Shown: positions 22,761-35,451, counted from the stretch's first letter. The stretch: 64,000 nucleotides of DNA from Piper betle (GCA_033002965.1 JAURVB010012973.1:1-64000); one strand, 5' to 3'. Notes: generated by a model not told the origin, from the letters alone. Numbers and translations are program-made.

Positions 22761-24086
22761 ACTATTTAGATATCTTTGTTTATTATGAAAGTTTAAATGT
22801 TATATACATATACATTATACATACATTGTCATGGCAATGTCAGGTTTTTTTAAAAAACAATTGGTTACACTTGTAGTTTTATTGTATTTATTACAACTCG
22901 TTATCAGTGTTTAAAGTTGTCAAATATGTATATTGGGAATGATTTAAGGCATGCCAATTGAATTGAGGTTGTTTGCCATTAAATTATTTGGTTGACATGG
23001 AGTATATGAAATGTCCTATTCTCCTTTCATTGAAAGCAATATACCGAGTCGAGTCGAGCCTATTCGAGTTATGAGTCAATCGAGTTTACGAGTCAGTCTG
23101 AATCGAGTCGAGTCGATCCGGGTTTAATAGAACTCGTGATCAACTTATTTGTCACCGAGTCGAGTCGAGTTATAAGTATCGAGTTATCGAGGCAAGTTAT
23201 AAATATGATGAGTTTGGGTCGGGTCGAGTCGACTCATTAAAACTATCGAGTCAACTCGACTCGTGAACAACCCTATGCTTGAAGCCGTCGCGACCAGTTC
23301 TTCAAGTCAAAGGCTGGGACTTCAAGGGAACTATCAAGTAGTCATCTGCCGGGATCAAGGTACACAATTCCTGTTCCATGACCTGCTTGTATTTCTAGCT
23401 GAGGGGAAATTATATGTAAACAAGTCGACCGTCGGTGGTGGCTTGGGGTCGTGCATGTGAGGACGCATTGTGAGTGGGGTACTTGGTTGTTCTCACAGCC
23501 TCCCTATCGGGAAAGGAGGCAGGGCGTGGGGTTTGCATGTCCACGCTGGCCAAGTAGTCAGGGTAGATTGTCTACTTGTTTCCTTTGTTTTGAATTCATT
23601 AAATTAAGGCTCAAGCAGGGGCTTTGCAATTGTGTGGTGTCATCGTCGACGTTGTGTTAGGCGTGGTACTGATAGCAAGGTCTTGGATTCCAGATCTTGG
23701 GAACCGAAGGGAGTAATCGGTTTGACGCATCGAACCATAGTACCTTGACGTGGCTGCATATTAGCAGTCATCATGAATATTCCTGCGTAGTGGTTGGTTG
23801 ATAGAATTATTGGTACCAGCAACTAGACTTAGGCACCAACAGTTAGGTGCAGTCTTATGTCCAGAGTGCTTGTGCGTGTGATATTGTTGCTTCCTTATCG
23901 CAGTATTTTGCAAGAAAGCTGCGTGCTTGTGGAAGGCTAATGTTTTGAGGAGGGAAATACGTTGCACGGTTGTGGTTTAGGGTGACGAAAAATTCTACCC
24001 TAGAGCAACCTGGTGACACTAACCACGATGGGTTAAGGGTGGCCTGATCTAAATGACTTTCCAAGTTATAAACACAATTACCACTA

Positions 24087-26040
24087 GGGCTGGGCGCAGA
24101 CGTCCGAATTTATCCGTCCGTCCGATGTTCGAAGCATGTCCGACTGAATTTAACGAACAAACCAAACATGGACATTTTTTTGTCCGACCGAACGATCGAC
24201 CGAGTGTCCGATATTTTATATCAATAATATAATGTCTTCAACATTTGTAAGACTAATATTATAGTTTATAAAAATTTTAAAATATAAATATACAGTAAAA
24301 TTAATTAAGTTTATACATAAAATTGATATTTAATATCTTAAATATCCAAAAATGACATACATATAAAAAGGATAAAAGTCACTCTTATATTTAGGAATTT
24401 AGAACTATATATTCACATTAATAATCATATCAAACCACTTACAATTTAGTTAACATGCTCTAAATTTTTAAAGTCAAACAAAAAATAATCTATGTATAGA
24501 AACTTTAAAATAATCATTGACATCAAAATATAGTCCAATATTGCATATACTTCAAAGATAAAATATTGTAATAATTGATTCTTCATCTAGCTCACCTACA
24601 TTAAAAAAATACAAAAAAGTTAATTACTCATGTTTTATATCCTCTTTATTTTAAAATTAGGATATTTCCCTTCAATATGCCTCTATAAATGAGTAGTTTC
24701 ATAACTTTCAGTTCCCTCAAACTTCTTTTCACAATAACGACAAATAGGAGATGTTCCATTCTTCTAATATTTTCTATCAAAATAGGGGCATACACCAGAT
24801 GTTATTTTTCTCTTTTTGATAATGTACTGTTCATATATTCTCCTTCTTTAGCAATCGAATTTTTGCTATCATTTTCACCTCTACTTTGTTCAGTTACATT
24901 TAATAATAAACTTGTATGATCCATCTTCGAAAAATATATATCACATTATAAACATAATGTAAAACCCGTGATCTGAGTCAAGGTTTTATGCTTATGAACC
25001 GATCAGTTCAATCGTCGGTTCAAGTCGAGTATGTTTTAGAATACGTGTACTGAGTCGACGCTGGTCGGGTATATGAGCCATGAGGGTCATGCGTACCCAA
25101 GTATATGATGATAACATCATGAATACAGTAGAAAAGAATGAGTTATCAGAATATATGAGAGTATGCCAATTATTTTTTTATTTTATATATAGTTGATCGT
25201 GGAATTAGTTTAGGCCGTTTACCGCATTAGGACGCGCTACGGGGAATTTGGGTGGATTGTTAGTTATAGAATGTCATTATGATGTTGTAGTGTTTATTTT
25301 ATTTTATGGGATTTTTTCTGATTTTATGGATTTTTTTAGGATTTATTCCGAGTTAGTTATTATTATTGACACGAGACATGGGCGAGTCAAGTCTTATTTA
25401 CGATATTGCCATCAATCAAACCCCGACCCATTTTCTCTTCCCCTGTCCAAACCCTTGCCGCGCCGCCCTCTTGTCATGGTTGCCACCGTCGCCCTGCCGC
25501 CAATCGTCGCCACCAAGCCCCGCCGCGGCATTGCCGTGATGCCCTGAGCGCCCCTGTCATCACCCGGCCTCCACGACGTCGGAATCGCCGCTCGTCATCG
25601 ATTCCGCCGCCAATTACCCTCTGCTCAAGTAGTCAATTCTGCCGTCGGCGACCGTCACCACGGCCGTCTAGTCACTGCTTTGACATTGCCAACCCTCCCA
25701 CGGCCTTCCTTGACAAGAGCGGAGCCCATCGCCGCCCAGGCCAGCCGGATCTAGTCACCCACCACCGACCGCCTTTGTTTAGCCATTTTCCGGCGAACCG
25801 CCACCTCCGCCGAGCACGTCGACGTCGTAGATGCATTAGGCTTGCCGAGCCGATTCCAACGGTTCCAGCGGAGGTTTGCTGGCAGTGCAAAGCGCGACGG
25901 AGGAGGCAGCGGCGGCACAGAGGGTTTCAGACTGTCCGCGGACACTGCTTGGGCCCGACGAATAATTCGATGTCTAAAGTCGGTCAGACAAATTTTGTCC
26001 GACAAAATTTCGGACGGACCTAGATAATAATTTGTCCAAT
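24087..26040. mobile_element. Decayed hAT-like element with nested LTR fragment
   Basis: The left edge tagggctgggcgcagacgtcc starts like hAT ends and is followed by repeated tccgtccgtccg motifs. The right edge near 25985-26025 carries the same motif on the other strand (cggacggac). The flanks share ttataaacac...taccac (24067-24085 and 26042-26061), but the exact boundary is unclear. A fragment of the 3-kb LTR family lies inside. No transposase is seen. Confidence 0.45.
24958..25865 (+). mobile_element. Truncated LTR of the 3-kb family
   Basis: It begins TGTAAAACCCGTGATC and follows the family order: AT-rich lead, the cassette around 25366-25392, and the GC-rich block to cgagccgattcc at about 25850. 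Homology then stops, about 900 bp in, so the 3' two thirds are missing. It is more diverged than the 14-kb and 50-kb copies. Confidence 0.7.
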
Positions 26041-26640
26041 GTTATAAACACTAACTACCACCCTTCTTTTTCAACTAACCGATGTAAAAGTAAAAAATGT
26101 AACCTTTAAAGAATACAATATGTCAAAATAAAAAATATATCCTTTAAAAAATAATCACCCTTCTTTTTTGACGAACCTTTTAAAAAATCTAACCTTCAAA
26201 TAATACAACATGTCTGAATAAAAAATATATCCTTCAAAAAATGCAATGTGTCGCAACAAAAATTATATATTTTGTCCATATATATGCATATTAGGTTATT
26301 ACTCGCGCGCTGTGCACGGGACACTTATATATTTTTTTAAAAATCTACATTGTGGATATTTAAATCTAAATTCATAAATAACTAATTATAAATGGAGTTT
26401 ATATATTAATTTAGCTTGAATATCTATCAATTTTATATACTTTATCTTATAAGTCCCAAATATCACATTTATCAAATTTGCATACTATCATATGTTTATC
26501 GATTTTTTATAACTCTATATAATTATATGTGAATATTGTATTTATTATTTATTTGTAAAAAGAAAATGATCAATAAGAATAAAGATTTATATATACAATA
26601 TTTTGAGTTTATAATTATTAACAACATTTTTATTATTAAT
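26041..26640. other. AT-rich spacer with short repeats
   Basis: Several degenerate copies of aaaaaatatatcctt(t/c)aaaaaat run from about 26120 to 26250. Nothing coding is seen before the PPR pseudogene. Confidence 0.5.
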
Positions 26641-27591
26641 AAATTATGGGAAGCCTTATTAAAACCCGCCAAGCCAATTACCGGGAAAAATACAAGCACA
26701 GATGTTCAAACCCCAACGGTCCAATCCCATCTCCCTCTCCCGCCACCACCGCCGCCGACGCTGAACCTCGCCGGCGTCCTCTCCCGATGGCGGCGCCGTC
26801 GCCGCCGTCAAGCAGGCCCACGCCCTCGCCCTCGGCCTCACAGGCAGCGCCGCCCCTTACCTACACAACCACCTCCTCTCCAAGCTCACCCTCGTCGCCG
26901 ACCTCCCCTACGCCGCCCTCCTCTTCTCCCACCTCCCCTGCCCCTCCCCCTCCGACTTCTCCTACAACGTCATGATCCTGGCCCTCGCCACCAACTGGCG
27001 CCGCCCTCTTCCTCTATTTCTGCACGAAGTAGAGGAAGTTCTCCTTCCTCTACTTTTTCAACTGGCGCCGCCGGCGTCCGATCCAACAATTTCACCTTCC
27101 CCTTCGTCTTCATTGCCTGCGCCGACCTCCGGGGCTTTGCATGCGGTGTGATGGCGCAATCGATGGTATTTCGATATGGGTTGGACAGGGATGGACATTG
27201 CGTGCATTCTTTGATTAGTTTCTATTCTAAATGTGGGGAGTTGGGGGTTGCACGGAAGATGTTCGACGAAATTGCTGACCGGCATCGGGATTTGGTGTCG
27301 TGGAGTTCGATGATTTCGGGGTATTCGAGGATGGGGTTTGCCAGGGGCGGTGGGGAAGCCTAATGAGATGACTCTTGGTAGTGTTCTTGGGGCGTGTGGG
27401 GACCTGTGCGATTTGGAGATGGGAAGGTGGATTGAGGGGTTCGTGGAGGCATCTGGGATGGTGGTGAATATTTATATTGGGTCATCATTGATTGACTTGT
27501 ATGGGAAGTGTGGTAATCTGCAGTCGGCCAGGCAGGTGTTTTAAAAATTGGGAGGAAGGATATGGTTGTCTGGAATGCTATGATCACAGGG

Positions 27592-28218
27592 TGAGCTCCT
27601 CTCTTCATATTTTATGCTAGTTGTTGAGTTAGTTTCAAGAGGTGATTTTTTTTAAGAAAGAAATTCGTGTTAGGTTATAGATAGTTCCTATTAATTTGTT
27701 TGTTTCAAGAGAATTTGATTGCATGATGCAACCTACATTAAGTTTGCCCTGACAAACGTTGGCTGAGATTTTAGATCAAGGTTGTATGGTTGGCATGAAA
27801 ATAGTGTAAACGATGTAAAAATTTTAAAATAGTCTACTTTACTAAAAGTAGATATATTCAATATATTTTATAAATAATATTAAATAAATCATTTTGTGTT
27901 CAAATTAATTATGATTACATCTAGGTGGAGATATCAAATAATCATGAATACTTCTAAGCGGGGTCACCCATGTGCTGTCCTATGGGCAATTAATTTCCCC
28001 CTTTTTCTTATCTCTTGGGGGAAATTTTTTTGGATATAAGAGAACACATAAGTGACCTACTTGATAATGATCATGATTAATTTCAATACAAAATACAATA
28101 AGCATGTACCAATTTTTTTTAGAAATATTTTACATATACATTATTTTTAGAATGGTTGACCTTTTAAAGTTTTCATGTCATTTACGTCTATTTCATGCTA
28201 ACCAAACAGAACCTTAAA
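27592..28218. other. Insert interrupting the PPR reading frame
   Basis: The PPR frame stops at ...WNAMITG (27591) and resumes at YTQNGLADEA (about 28238). A donor-like gtgagc is present at the left, but no AG acceptor precedes the resumption, and PPR genes of this class are normally intronless here. The edges tcacaggg and tcacatgt resemble an imperfect target duplication. An insertion is more likely than an intron. Confidence 0.5.
27778..28216. mobile_element. MITE inside the PPR insert
   Basis: The ends form an inverted repeat of about 27 bp: aaggttgtatggttggcat on the left and aaggttctgtttggttagc on the reverse strand at the right. The 439-bp interior is AT-rich and non-coding. The superfamily is not clear because no clean target duplication is visible. 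Confidence 0.6.
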
Positions 28219-29178
28219 AAATGGTGTTATTCACATGTACACTCAAAATGGATTGGCGGATGAAGCAATTAAATTGTTTCATACCATGAAAAATGAAGGG
28301 ATCCAACCAAACAAGATCACGATGGTTAGAGTGCTTCCAGCATGTGCAGCTGTTGGTGCACTTGAATTGGGAGTATCAATTGATATTTATGTAGGAACTG
28401 CTTTGTTTGGCATGTATGCTAAGTGTGGGAGTATTGGGCTTGCACTCTCTCTTTTTGAGGACATGCCTAAGAAGAACATAGTGAGTTGGAATGCCATGAT
28501 AACTGCCCTTGCTACTCATGGGCGACCCCAAGAAGCCATAACTTTGTTTCGTCGTATGATAGAGACCGGGGATGTAACGATCCAGCCAAATGACATCACA
28601 TTCATTGGAGTACTTTCTGCATGTGTACATGCTGGGCTAGTTCAAGAGGGTTGTCATTTGTTTGAGTCACTGTTACCTACTTACGGTATAACATCCAAGA
28701 TGGAGCACTATTCTTGTTTGGTTGATCTTTTGGCTCGTGCTAGTCAGTTGAATGAAGCATATGCATTTCTGGAAACTATGCCTGAGAAGCCTGATGCAGT
28801 GACATTGGGGACACTGCTCTGTGTGTGTCGAAGTTTCAATAGCATAGATGTTGGCGAAGAAATTGTCACTCGTATCTTGGAATGGAGCCATCAAACTCTG
28901 GAAATTATGTTATATCTTCCAAAATATATGCGGGGTCAGAGAGATGGGACGACTCTGCTCGAATGAGAGGATTAATGAAGGTGAGGGGAGTCACCAAAAC
29001 TCCTGGATGTAGCTGGATTGAGGTAGATTATCAAGTTCACGAATTTCATTCTGATGATGAGTTACACCCCAAGTCAAGAGATATTTATGGAATCATTGCC
29101 TTGCTGGTTGACGAGTTGAAGATGCAATGCTATATCCCAGTGGTAGACACTGTGCGAGGTGAGCTACAAAACATCTAG

Positions 29179-32100
29179 CAGGCATCTCTCTTAAAGAAAA
29201 GTGGATTACTCTAGCAATGTAGGTAGCATGTTTAACTCCCCTCGTGTTTCTGCATTCTTTGCCTGGAAATACACTTCGCCAATCGAGAATGTTAATGGAA
29301 AATGATGGGCGTGTTTAATAGGGGGAAGGTACTGCACTGTCAAAATTTGATGGGGAGGAGCTATCAGCTAGCTTCCCTATAATACTATTTACACTCAGAC
29401 TGTGAAACGGGGTTTAGTTGAACCGAATAAAGGATGGAATACATTCACATTTTTATGAGCTGATAAACTTCTGGAAGATGAAGAAGCATGATTGGCCCAG
29501 ATGGGTTCAGTCACACGAAGAGAGCCAATGAAAGATGCTTCTCTGTTGATGGAACACAGAACGAGCAGCCATGCTTGTCTCCTTTTGATATATCATTATT
29601 TGTGGATGAATAAGTGACTACAGTAATCGAGCAATCTTCATTCAAATTGATGAAGGGATCAGCTTAAATGATTGTGGTCAATTAAAGAATTTTGGTTTGG
29701 CTACCTGAGAAGAGTTCCGTTTGTATGGCCAGAGATCCGTGGCGATGATCTATTGTACTTCTATGGCAGGTAAGATCATTAACTTTTTCATTACATTTTT
29801 TCCACACATTCCATAGTGTTTTTTACATATATGATTGTTGCTATCATATTATTTTCAAAATTACCAACGTTACATTTCTAACTAATTTAAGATGATAAAG
29901 TTAGCTTTTTTTATTTTTATTTTATTTTTTGATACTATAAAATTTCATTTCAAAAACTACGAAAAGGGCACAAAAATACAAAGGGAAAAATGACTCTAAA
30001 GAGTCTTTACAAGGGAAATGCAAAAATGTTAACTTGTAGTAAATATTAAGTTAGCTGCACTTTACATTTACTACAAGTTAACATTCTAACTTTACATTTA
30101 CTACAAGTTAACATTTTTGTAATTCCCATATTTTGATGGAACACTTTTAGATTTGCAATAAAATTTCCTTTATATTTCTTTTTTAATCGATAATTTTTTA
30201 GCTATTATCTTCTGAATAATGTTTCAGTTCCTATAATGGTAAAGAGATAAAACATCTTGCAACTTTTGTACATGAGCCGAATTAAGGAGTTGATTGAAGG
30301 GAACACAAGATACAACTTGCAATATCACTAAATTGTATGTGGGACTGCAAAATACAACCAATATGCATCAAGTGATCCAGTACATAGAGACAAGTAATGG
30401 AAAAGGAACGAAAATGGAAGCACTTTCTAACGGTGTCGTAAAGTATTGTCATCTAAACACAATCAGAGAATCAGACCAAACCTTCTTTCCAGCTAATTCA
30501 CAATCACTATTCATAGTTAGGCACCATTCAGCATTTGAGCTCTTGAGTGCCAGGGGAAAGACACTTTCTTTTAGCCATCCATAAAGTCTGTCCTTGCAGT
30601 GGGTGCATTATTTAGATTGTTGTTGTCTTGAAGTTCTCAATCAACAGGACAAGCTAGTGCTCCTGACTGCATTGTTAGGTAAGCTACTAAGGTGTATATG
30701 ATGGTAGTGGCCATTAACTAATGGCAGGCAGATTTTAGCGGGCACTGCCAGAACCACCTTACGAGTTTGATCTTTTTCTGGGTCACCTGTTCTTTTTTTC
30801 TTCTTCTTATCAGTCGGCAATTGCTTCTAAGGTATTCTTATTCTTCTTCCCCCTCGTACCCGAAAGGTCTTGGGATTACTTTGTTAAAATGGCCAGATTA
30901 CTTTCTTACGCTAAGCCTCCTCTATTTGGTTTGGGACCAACAACGAACAAGGATTGGTATGTGACGCAAAAAATTGTTATAGAAATGTCGCCCCTACAGT
31001 TCACACAGAAAATAAATCATCATTCCCATGTTGGATCCTGTGCAATAAAAAGGAAATTCTCTGTTAGAAGGGTAAGAAGATCGAATCTCATTTGATATAT
31101 TGGCCCTTCTAATCCATGTTGCTAAAATCTATGGTTGCTCTGAGACATCGTTAGGAATCAAAAGATTATATTCATCCGTAACTTTTGGCGTGGCAACTTG
31201 GTGAGCACATTTTGTTTGATCCATTGATATTTTTCCAGGTCCAGGCGTCCAGCTACGTCCCTTAGTTGCTATTCAACAGGCGATGAAATACTCATCTCCG
31301 ACTTCAGTTAAAAAGGAGCCTGTTTTGACAAAAACTTGCGGCCTCGCAAGTCAATATTCAGCAGAGGCCATGGACCATGATGTTTGAAATTTGATAAACA
31401 GCATTATGGGGCTACTGCTGTTCACCATTCATTGCATTGATGTAAACATATCGTAGAAGAGCAATAACGGGATGCAATATTTGTGGTGTATCTCGGTCTG
31501 ATGCTGCAGCTTTTCAACGAAAAAATTTTCTATTTGCAGCCACCAAGGGTACTATGCTCATTCCTCTGCTTTTTTCACGTCGGCTGCAAACCTCAGGGAA
31601 TTTCTTCGGGTGGAAATCACAGCCAAATTGAGCAGAAATTCGTTTGATAATCCGGCGATTTCTGTGCAATTTGGCTCTCATGATTCTTATTCCTGCAAAA
31701 GTCTAGTCCAAGCAGACATTGCACTTACCCAAGACCAGAATGTGTTCTGTATCCACTACGAAAGCTTGCACCATTGCCAGCCTCGATTCAAAGCTTTCCT
31801 AAGATAACAGCCTGCGACTGACCCAGGTAGAACAAAGGAGGAAAAACAACCGAGACAAAATGAGAACATTTACATTGTAAGGATTGATGAACATACACAA
31901 TAAATAAAGTTCGATGGCCTTTTTAATCTGCTGTCTGATGTACTTAAAATACATTACATTCTCAGTTAACTGAAATTCACGCCAAGTTACTTTTAGATGT
32001 GATTGTTGAAAATGTTTATTCATTTGAAAAGATGGGTAATCTTTTTTTTTAGAACTCTTGGTATGAAGAGTGACAGTAGTCTCAAATCATTTCTGACGGC

Positions 32101-32950
32101 AGGGAGATCAGCGGATGGCACTGCCAATTCTCTGATCACCATCAATGGACGTTCACTTCAATTGAATTATCAAGAATAAAATGGCTCTTCCATCCAAGAA
32201 CCGGAAAGTGAGGACAATGCAAAGATCCTGCCATACCACAACCACCTGCCCATGGCACCATGCCCTGCCATGGATAGAACTGAACAATTTTCTTTTCTGC
32301 GGCTGGGCAGGCGTATCTTATGTGGGTACCCCTTGAAAAGTGAACAGACACTGGCCACCAAACTGGGCCAGGGAGCATCAGCAGCAGAAAATCTTAGGGC
32401 AGCAGGCAATTTGTAGTCTTTAGTTGGCTCACCTTTAAGTTGTAATATTATTTGGTTTGCCTAATGGTATTTAACATCTGAAGTATTACCATGCACTTAC
32501 CTTTCATTGGGTTATAACTGATAAACAAACTTTTATTGGCCTCTTTTCCTGCAAGATTCTGTTCCTCAACAGTGTCCCAATAGCCAATTGAAGGGCCAAG
32601 TTTACACAGCCATGGCCAATGACAGAGTTCATCCAGCGCCCACCTGTGTGATCTTTATCTTATTAAAGGAGAGGGCGGCCATCATCCTTTTGTTTGGTCC
32701 CAAATTTGATATTCCCAAAAGAGGAAAGATTTGGACCTTGGCGAGCCGAATATGGAAGTCTGGCCGTTTCATACATAAGATGAAATAAAATACTTTCAGG
32801 TTGTTGTAGAAGCTGATCTTGGAGGTGCCATAGTAACATGCTGCACCCTTTTCTGCACTGTAAAGTGGATAAATCTTTTTCTCATTTTACATGGATGGTA
32901 TCTCGGTGTGTGAGATAGTGACGACAAGAATATCACCACCATTTTGTGTG
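29179..32950. other. Low-density region, no gene recognised
   Basis: Open frames such as 30294-30584 and 31610-31807 have no recognisable domain or splice context. 29179-29770 may be 3' flank of the PPR pseudogene. A palindromic repeat lies at 30021-30120 (listed separately). I see no transposon ends. Confidence 0.4.
30021..30120. repeat. Inverted repeat with a duplicated right arm
   Basis: caaaaatgttaacttgtagt near 30021 is matched in inverted orientation by tactacaagttaacatt near 30070 and again by tactacaagttaacattttt near 30100. The two right arms are themselves direct copies about 30 bp apart. It could form a short hairpin and may be a MITE remnant. Confidence 0.6.
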
Positions 32951-32959
32951 CTTCTTGCC

Positions 32960-32968
32960 TATAAATAT
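32960..32968 (+). promoter_or_regulatory. TATA box of MIR169
   Basis: tataaatat lies about 108 bp before the predicted hairpin base, in otherwise non-coding sequence. Plant MIR genes are transcribed by RNA polymerase II, and a TATA box in this position is usual. Confidence 0.45.
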
Positions 32969-33067
32969 GTTCGCAGCCATGCCCAAGATGTGAAGTAGCA
33001 AGGTAGGCAAGTCATGGGTAAGAGAGGTCATGACAAGCAGCTTGGTAAGTGAAGGGGGAGGTCTGAG

Positions 33068-33282
33068 GGCCTTGCATGGAGAGTAGGAGAGTGGAATGCA
33101 GCCAAGGATGACTTGCCGATTTCGGGATAGTCATCATCTTCTACACCTTATCCCAACTAGGCCGGAGCCGGTCACCATAATTAGTCGACCTAATGTCGAC
33201 TTGCCGGAGTTGGTGATACGTCGATCGTTGGCAGGTTGTCCTTGGCTACATTTAACTCTCTTCTTCTCATGTAAGGCCTCCA
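33068..33282 (+). ncRNA. MIR169: microRNA precursor, miR169 family
   Basis: 33099-33119 (cagccaaggatgacttgcc...) matches the 21-nt miR169a mature sequence as I know it. The opposite arm, 33230-33249 (ggcaggttgtccttggctac), is the expected star strand. The stem continues below them: ggccttgcatgg...gagtaggagagtgga at 33068-33096 pairs with actctcttcttctcatg...aaggcc ending near 33282. The terminal loop spans about 33120-33229, long but normal for plants. miR169 guides cleavage of NF-YA transcription-factor mRNAs and takes part in drought and nitrogen responses; that is family knowledge. The hairpin is on the plus strand; transcript ends beyond the TATA box are not visible. Confidence 0.9.
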
Positions 33283-35443
33283 TGACCAAACAAGTTTGCC
33301 ACAAATCCAACCAAAGGAAGCATTCTTATCTTCTTGTTGATTTTGGTAAAGTGGTTGGTGAATGTTTACTCAAAAGATTTTTTCATTTGAGCTGTTTGTT
33401 TGTTTGTTGTAGAAGTTTTAGTTCTACGATAAAACCATATTCATATCTCAATGCAATGTATTTTTTGTGTCTATGGTGGTGGAAACTGTGACTAACCAGG
33501 ACATTGTTCGTGCATCATCATTAGCATTATCTTACTGTTGCAACATACTGCACAATTATGAATAGTTTTTCTTATAGATATTAATCTGGTGATAAATCTG
33601 GTGAATGTTTAAACAATCTGGAAATTATTATTATCTTTGATTTTGACCTTCATACATGATCAGCTTATTGTCATCTCGAGATAGTATAGTGTTGCTTGGA
33701 ACTTCAGCATTGGTTCCAAGAATTTAATGATCTAAAACTAGACGATCTCTTTGCTGTTTTTTCTTTATCAATCTAGTTCCACATATTCTGCAATTTCTCG
33801 TTTATCTTAAGTGCCATTTCAGAACTATTGTGATGACATTCTTTTGCATATTCTTGCCGGTTGCTTTAGAAAATAAATGCATATTAATCTGGTGCTTATC
33901 TTATCCTCAACTTATGCACTATTTGAAGCTGCAGAATCCCAATTAATCATTTACACATATAACCCAGATCTAGAACTAACATTTCTGTATTTTTTTCTTC
34001 TATATGTATATATTTTTATACACACCTCTGAATGGAATACTGGATTCAGGGTTTAGGGATTCACCAATATTTTCCCTTTATAAATTAGTTGCACAGGAAT
34101 TAACTGTGATTAATGTCAGAGTGGAAAATGGTTGTAAATAATGCATATTTGGTTCATGAGAAGAACCATTCCTCATTTTTTCTGAATACCCAGAAGAAAG
34201 CCAGGACAAGGAATTGGCCAGCATCATAATTGTGGCCATTTGAAAACAATATGCATTGATTGATTCATTACACAGACAGAATTATACCACACCAAAGAAA
34301 AGTGCAATGTAGAGAAAAGCAAAAGTCCCTACCAGCAGATAATATCAGGAAACATGTTACAGACAAGACCTCCAAAAGGTCACTAGCTAGAAGGTTGTGA
34401 ACCATGTGCAAGCATTGTATTATGCATATACAGTTGTAACCATTGAGTCAGACGTTGTAAATGCTGATCAGGATGGCTTAACTTTAAAGATGGCAGCAGC
34501 CCATGTTTGATCAAGAGCTAGTGATCATTTTGTATAATATTTTTTGTTGCATATCTTTGTGAAGGTGCAGAGATGATGCTCATTGGGAATGTGGGTCGTC
34601 TTGGAGAGCACCAGATTTGTTTTGGGAAGAATGAGTAGCATCATTAACGAATGGTTCAAGTGAGTGAACTGATGAAGTGTTGGAAAAGGGGACAAAAACA
34701 ATTGGAAGATCACTGTTCAGATTTGATGCTGTTGCACAAGGCTTATGCATGGCAATGTGCATAAACTATTTATAAAGCTAAAACAATGTAATGAGAAGAT
34801 CTGTATACATTTATATATATATATATATATATATACATATCATTATAAGTCTTACTGATCATTGATTCATAGAATATGAAATTTTTAATGTTGAGAAGGT
34901 GCATGTTTGATTTAATACTATGACTACACTGGCCAGTCAAGATTCTAAACTAAGAAATTGCACAACCAATACCCAAGGGAGTTTTTATGGATGCCCAGAT
35001 ACTTATTTTGCAAAACCTTTTGAAAAAATGAAACGCCCTACAAAATTTGTATGTTTTGGGCATGCAGGTTTATTGCAAAAATGGTATGCAAACCAACTCC
35101 GAAGGAAGTTTGAAGGCTGCATTTTATGATCTTAAATATGCCCACCTCTGCTGTAGCAAAAATTCTTGAGGAACCTATTCAAACCTATTCATTAATTTCT
35201 CATTTGCCTCTGTTGCCGCATGAAAGTTAAGATCTTGAAATGTTGCATAACAAACCTTGTCAATTCTCAAGAGAATCAGATAACCTTCTACTAGTTGTCG
35301 CCTATGAGCTGCCACATCGTCGTACAGTTATGTAAAAACTTTACAACAAAGAGAAGACCAGAAATAGCTATCCTTCACTTTGGCTTATGGCCAAGGTGTG
35401 GTGCAAGCTTCCAAAGCTAATAGCAGCTGCAAAGTAAACCTTT
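33283..35443. other. Non-coding stretch downstream of MIR169
   Basis: This may contain the rest of the MIR169 primary transcript. The only repeat is an (AT)n microsatellite at 34811-34834. Open frames are short and unsupported. Confidence 0.4.
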
Positions 35444-35451
35444 ATCCTCGT

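Larger units (their letters stand above)
20661..23274. mobile_element. hAT-type non-autonomous element (TSD acgcttga/atgcttga)
   Basis: It interrupts the LTR exactly, leaving an 8-bp duplication with one mismatch (20653-20660 and 23275-23282). The ends share a short inverted repeat: ggttgttcaagag on the left and ggttgttcacgag on the reverse strand at the right. Both subterminal regions are packed with cgagtcgag motifs (20690-20830 and 23040-23260). A gacgggcgac-type decamer repeat lies at about 20920-21020. No transposase is recognised. Confidence 0.75.
6745..24018 (+). mobile_element. Old Ty3/gypsy chromovirus, heavily interrupted
   Basis: The element has two LTRs (6745-7969 and 19612-24018, the second enlarged by an insertion), a tRNA-Met-type primer site, gag, protease, reverse transcriptase, integrase and a C-terminal chromodomain in the order typical of chromoviruses. 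The flanks are ctaat (6740-6744) and ctaac (24019-24023), a 5-bp target duplication with one mismatch. The 3' LTR start has decayed from TG to TA. RNase H and the integrase zinc finger are missing, replaced by another insertion. Every open frame carries stops or frameshifts, so the element is dead. The divergence between its LTRs shows it is the oldest layer here. Confidence 0.85.
19612..24018 (+). repeat. 3' LTR of the chromovirus, split by a hAT element
   Basis: The two halves, 19612-20660 and 23275-24018, together match the 5' LTR. The right end is GGTGACA followed by the target copy ctaac. The left end has lost its TG (now TA). Confidence 0.8.
26760..29178 (+). pseudogene. PPR protein (E-type, At2g34400-like), decayed
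   Basis: Plant PPR proteins of this class bind organelle RNA and help edit or process it. The recognisable order is HNHLLSKLTLVADLPYAALL (from about 26868), NNFTFPFVFIACADLRGF (27082), GLDRDGHCVHSLISFYSKCG, a break, KPNEMTLGSVLGACG, YIGSSLIDLYGKCGN, a 630-bp interruption, then 28235-28966 (QNGLADEAIKLF, NIVSWNAMITALATHGR, NDITFIGVLSACVHAG), and after a frame change SGNYVISSKIYAGSERWDDS and VTKTPGCSWIEVD, the E/E+ tail. Defects include a scrambled patch at 27006-27072 between two caactggcgccgcc copies, a deletion near 27345, a stop at 27541, the interruption, a short deletion near 28380, and a frameshift near 28890. That is too many to be sequencing error alone. The N-terminal exon is GC-rich, as in monocots. 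Confidence 0.75.

Noticed and set aside
27592..28218. Normal intron in the PPR gene
   Set aside because: The right edge lacks an AG acceptor, a MITE fills most of it, and this PPR class is usually intronless; an insertion fits better.
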